Shown here piece after piece: positions 61,210 to 64,000 of a DNA stretch of 64,000 nucleotides. Under the pieces are notes generated by a model that saw nothing but the letters and a program-made list of their open reading frames with translations, made no database searches and was not told the DNA's origin. The stretch comes from Paracoccus ravus (lineage in GTDB: Bacteria > Pseudomonadota > Alphaproteobacteria > Rhodobacterales > Rhodobacteraceae). The stretch is taken from assembly GCF_004522175.1 (NCBI RefSeq), contig NZ_SDEB01000005.1, positions 62,001 through 126,000 on the forward strand, given 5' to 3'. Made by a program: the position numbers and the translations under genes. Every line of letters starts with the position of its first letter. The first letter of the stretch is position 1.

Positions 61210-61916
61210 GCCGGCTCGAACAGCCTCACGCTATTGGCGAGCAATACGGCCTGGGTCCGGCGGCGCGCATTGATCTTGGACATGATGGCCGTGATATGGG
61301 TCTTGACGGTGGCCTCGGCGATTGAAAGCTCGTAGCTGATCTCTTTGTTCGCCTTGCCCTGGCAGATCAGCCGAAGGATCTTCATCTGCTGGGGTGTCAG
61401 GCTGGAAAAGCGCTTGGCCAAGGCCGCGCGGGCGGCATCCCCTTCGGCGCCTTCCTCGGGCAGATAGCCTTCCGGAGTGACATGCTCGCCCTCCCAGATG
61501 CGGCGCAGGCTGCTGACCAGCGCCTCGCGGCCCAGCGATTTCGAGATATAGCCCTGCGCCCCCGCCGCCATGGCAGCCGAGATCATCGCGTTTTCCAGAT
61601 CGGCCGAGATCATCGTGATCGGCACATCCGGGAGCTGGCGGCGCAGGATGACCAGCCCTTCGGACCCCCTGGCATCCGGCAGGTTCAGGTCCAGGATCAC
61701 CGCATCGGGCGCACCCTGGTTGCGGATCTGTTCGATGGCCGCCGCCAGGCTGCGCGCCGTGCGCACATTCCGGAGTCCGAAGCTGATCTTCAGTGTAAGC
61801 GCGAGCGCGTCGCACATCAGCGGGTGGTCGTCGACGATCAGGATCTCGCGCACGCGATCGGCAGAAAGTCTGATCGGCGCGGATCTGTCTTGCCCTTGCG
61901 ATATGGCTGAGGCCAT
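61206..61916 (-). CDS. NarL/LuxR-type response regulator
   Basis: A 236-residue regulator: receiver domain at about 24-145 with Asp76 (VILDLNLPDARG) as the phospho-acceptor and Lys in YISKSLGREAL, then a LuxR HTH at about 170-232 (SSLTPQQMKILRLICQGKAN, KEISYELSIAEATVKTHITA). GGGAGGAG precedes the ATG. First gene of the regulator-FIST-kinase operon, divergent from an ABC transporter that is its likely nearest target. Confidence 0.9.
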   Translation of the reverse strand: MASAISQGQDRSAPIRLSADRVREILIVDDHPLMCDALALTLKISFGLRNVRTARSLAAAIEQIRNQGAPDAVILDLNLPDARGSEGLVILRRQLPDVPITMISADLENAMISAAMAAGAQGYISKSLGREALVSSLRRIWEGEHVTPEGYLPEEGAEGDAARAALAKRFSSLTPQQMKILRLICQGKANKEISYELSIAEATVKTHITAIMSKINARRRTQAVLLANSVRLFEPA

Positions 61917-62101
61917 CGTTCTCCTCCCAAAGAAACGAATGGTTGCCGAACTGCGGCCCGGCTTCAGATGCGCTCATCTTAGGCCGCATTGGTCTTGGCG
62001 CAAGCCCGATGGCGTCGCAGGGTGAAATCTCCTAAGACTTTGGCGGGATTGGCGCGGCCCAACCGGCTGTGGCAAGCTGCCGCAAGGGAGTGAGAAAGCA
62101 G

Positions 62102-63088
62102 ATGATGCATCTGAGCAGACGATTCGCGCTGATCGGAGGCGCGGCGGCGCTATCAGGTCTGGGCAGGGCGGCGCATGCCGCAACGGTGCCGACCATCCGG
62201 ATCGGCACCTTGGAAAACGGTACCGTGAACTGGGAAATCCAGACCATCATCCGGGCGGGCTTCGACAAGGCCAATGGGTTCTCGCTGGTGCCGATGATCC
62301 TTGCCGGCAATCCAGCGACGCAAGTGGCGATGCAGGGCGGCGAGGTCGATACGATCGTCTCGGATTGGCTCTGGGTCGCGCAGCAGCGGGCACGGGGCAC
62401 GGATTTCACCTTCCTGCCCTATTCCACCGCCGTGGGCGGGCTGATGGTGCGCGGCGACAGTCCGGTCAGGACGCTGGCCGATCTGAAAGGGCGCAAGATC
62501 GGCATCGCCGGCGGCCCGGTCGATAAAAGCTGGCTGATCCTGCGGGCATGGTCGCGCGAAAAGCTGGGCCAGGACCTGGCCGAGATCACCGAGCAGGTCT
62601 TTGGCGCGCCGCCCATGATCATGAATGCCGCCGAAACGGGCGAGGTCGATGCGGCGATCAACTTCTGGCATTTCCAGGCCAAGATGCAGGCGCGCGGCAT
62701 GCGCGAAGTGATGTCGGTGGACGATGCGGCGCGCGATCTGGGTCTGGATCCCTCGACGCCGCTTCTGGGCTATGTGCTGCGCGAAAGCTGGATCGCGCAG
62801 AACCCTGATCTTGCCTCGGGCCTCGCCCGGGCCTCGCGCGCGGCCAAGGACCTGCTGGCCCAAGACGACGCCGCGTGGCTGGAAATCCGGCCCTTGATGA
62901 ACGCGGCGGATGACGCGGAATTCGAGGCGCTCAAGGCGGGCTTCCGCGCCGGCATCCCCTCGGGCGGGTCGGTTTCCACTGCCTCGGCCGAGCAGATGTT
63001 CAAGACCATGGCCACGCTTGGCGGGGCCGAGCTGACCGGTGGCATCGAAACCCTGCCCCAGGGGCTTTTCTGGTCGCCGGAGAGCTGA
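62102..63088 (+). CDS. Tat-exported ABC transporter substrate-binding protein (NitT/TauT type)
   Basis: A 328-residue binding protein of the nitrate/sulfonate/taurine class. Twin-arginine signal LSRRFALIGGAAALSGLGRA ending near AHA, then TVPTIRIGTLENGTVNWEIQ and DLKGRKIGIAGGPVDKSWLI typical of SsuA-like folds. The use of Tat rather than Sec suggests a bound cofactor or tight folding before export. In methylotrophs such systems lie near lanthanide/PQQ dehydrogenase genes, so ligand could be related, which is speculation. Followed 2 bp later by the permease. Confidence 0.88.
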   Translation: MMHLSRRFALIGGAAALSGLGRAAHAATVPTIRIGTLENGTVNWEIQTIIRAGFDKANGFSLVPMILAGNPATQVAMQGGEVDTIVSDWLWVAQQRARGTDFTFLPYSTAVGGLMVRGDSPVRTLADLKGRKIGIAGGPVDKSWLILRAWSREKLGQDLAEITEQVFGAPPMIMNAAETGEVDAAINFWHFQAKMQARGMREVMSVDDAARDLGLDPSTPLLGYVLRESWIAQNPDLASGLARASRAAKDLLAQDDAAWLEIRPLMNAADDAEFEALKAGFRAGIPSGGSVSTASAEQMFKTMATLGGAELTGGIETLPQGLFWSPES

Positions 63089-63090
63089 GC

Positions 63091-63864
63091 TTGCCCCAGC
63101 CCCGTCCGCCGCGCTCGGCCGTTCTGCCGGGACTGCTCTCGATCCTCGCCATGCTGGCCTTGTGGAGCCTGGCCTCGCAACTGACCGAGCGCCCGCAGAC
63201 CCTGCCCGCGCCCTGGGAGGTGCTGGGTCGGATTGGCGATCTCGCGGCCAGCGGCGAGCTGTGGTTCAACTCGGGCATGACCCTGATGCGCGTGGCGTCC
63301 AGCTTTGCGCTGGCCATGGCGGTGGGTCTGGTGATCGGCCTGGTGATGGGACGCAGCCGGCGGGTCGATGACTGGCTCAATCCCGGCCTGATCATTTTGC
63401 TGAACATCCCCGCGCTGGTCGTGATCGTGCTGTGCTATATCTGGATCGGCCTGAACGAGACGGCGGCGATCCTGGCCGTCGCGCTGAACAAGATCCCGGT
63501 CGTCGCGGTCATGATCCGCGAGGGCGCACGCGCCCTGCGCCCCGATCTGGACGAGATGGCCCGCGCCTTTCACATGACCACGTTCAATCGGCTGCGACAT
63601 GTCGTGCTGCCGCAACTCGCGCCGCAGATCGCCGGTGCGGCGCGGGCCGGGATCTCGCTGATCTGGAAGATCGTGCTGGTGGTCGAATTCCTCGGCCGCT
63701 CGAACGGTGTGGGCTTCAAGATCCATCTGCTGTTTTCCAGCTTCGACGTCGAGGGCGTGCTGGCCTGGGCGCTGGCCTTTGTGGGCGTGATGCTCGCGAT
63801 CGATCTCGGCATCCTGCGCCCCTGGGAGCGGCGCGCCAATCGCTGGAGGCAGGATGCGCCTTGA
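63091..63864 (+). CDS. ABC transporter permease (NitT/TauT type)
   Basis: A 257-residue membrane protein with about six spans. The binding-protein-dependent EAA loop is seen in EMARAFHMTTFNRLRHVVLP near 160-180. The start is TTG with GGAGAG six bases upstream; no ATG fits. It pairs with the preceding binding protein and the following ATPase, whose ATG overlaps its 3' end by 11 bp. Confidence 0.9.
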   Translation: MPQPRPPRSAVLPGLLSILAMLALWSLASQLTERPQTLPAPWEVLGRIGDLAASGELWFNSGMTLMRVASSFALAMAVGLVIGLVMGRSRRVDDWLNPGLIILLNIPALVVIVLCYIWIGLNETAAILAVALNKIPVVAVMIREGARALRPDLDEMARAFHMTTFNRLRHVVLPQLAPQIAGAARAGISLIWKIVLVVEFLGRSNGVGFKIHLLFSSFDVEGVLAWALAFVGVMLAIDLGILRPWERRANRWRQDAP

Positions 63865-64000
63865 TCTTGTCGAAAAGCGCTTTGGCGAGCGGCGGATTCT
63901 GGGTCCGATGAAACTTTCGGCCTCACGCGGAGAGCGGATCGCATTGCTTGGTCCTTCGGGGATCGGGAAATCCACCTTGCTGCGGATCCTCACCGGGCTT
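63854..64000 (+). CDS. ABC transporter ATP-binding protein, N-terminal part
   Basis: The first 49 codons are present before the window ends. MRLDLVEKRFGERRILGPMK is followed by Walker A LLGPSGIGKSTLLRIL. It overlaps the permease gene by 11 bp and completes the importer with the two upstream genes. Confidence 0.9.
   Translation, partial: MRLDLVEKRFGERRILGPMKLSASRGERIALLGPSGIGKSTLLRILTGL

Overview
The window is a piece of a GC-rich alphaproteobacterial chromosome of the Rhodobacterales, most like Paracoccus. This is judged from gene families and neighbourhoods (SDR-uvrC, pgsA-moaD-moaE, metF/metR, gcvTHP with a glycine riboswitch, a FIST/hybrid-kinase/LuxR-type regulator block beside a small-molecule ABC transporter), from GANTC-type sites, and from strong G/C preference at third codon positions. 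No species marker is present, so the genus is an inference.

Layout. 1-32.1 kb is ordinary chromosome: end of a PfkB kinase, an S49 peptidase, a pteridine-reductase-like SDR, uvrC, zinT with a palindromic operator, pgsA-moaD-moaE, accA, a class III aminotransferase, a rhomboid protease, a split and divergent MnmD/MnmC pair, DUF4202-CbiX, valS, two GSTs with YceI and VOC genes, an HxlR regulator, a peroxiredoxin, a ferredoxin reductase, rsmD, an Lrp-type regulator divergent from a PLP decarboxylase, metF/metR, a complete Mla-type lipid ABC system, and a Tat-exported transglutaminase. 32.3-33.7 kb holds a truncated peptide-binding protein gene joined to a dead IS3-family transposase fragment.

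33.7-51.9 kb is an integrative-element island that ends in a tRNA-Ala(CGC) gene. It holds two elements in tandem. Element A (about 33.7-42.25 kb, genes on the minus strand) has an intact tyrosine integrase, but nearly every other gene, including a zinc-finger/Toprim primase and a D5/P4-like primase-helicase, is broken by closely spaced frameshifts. Between its replication and distal genes lies an AT-rich stretch with a perfect DnaA box and repeated GCCCTTT words, which looks like its replication origin. Element B (42,248-51,882) is intact. It has a P4-type integrase, an AlpA regulator, a chain of start/stop-overlapping genes ending in a Toprim primase and a DUF3631 ATPase, a single HK97-type major capsid gene with no visible terminase, portal, protease or tail genes, a DUF3892 gene, a ribbon-helix-helix regulator with a palindromic operator, and four small coupled ORFans. 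It is bounded by a 14-bp direct repeat that equals the tRNA 3' end. I read B as a minimal phage satellite, with A as an older relative or competitor at the same site.

52-64 kb returns to chromosome: gcvP, gcvH, gcvT behind a tandem glycine riboswitch, an SDR that lacks the usual Tyr/Lys pair, two small periplasmic proteins, a hybrid histidine kinase, a FIST-domain sensor and a LuxR-type response regulator, divergent from a Tat-exported substrate-binding protein, a permease and the start of the ATPase gene of a taurine/nitrate-type ABC importer.
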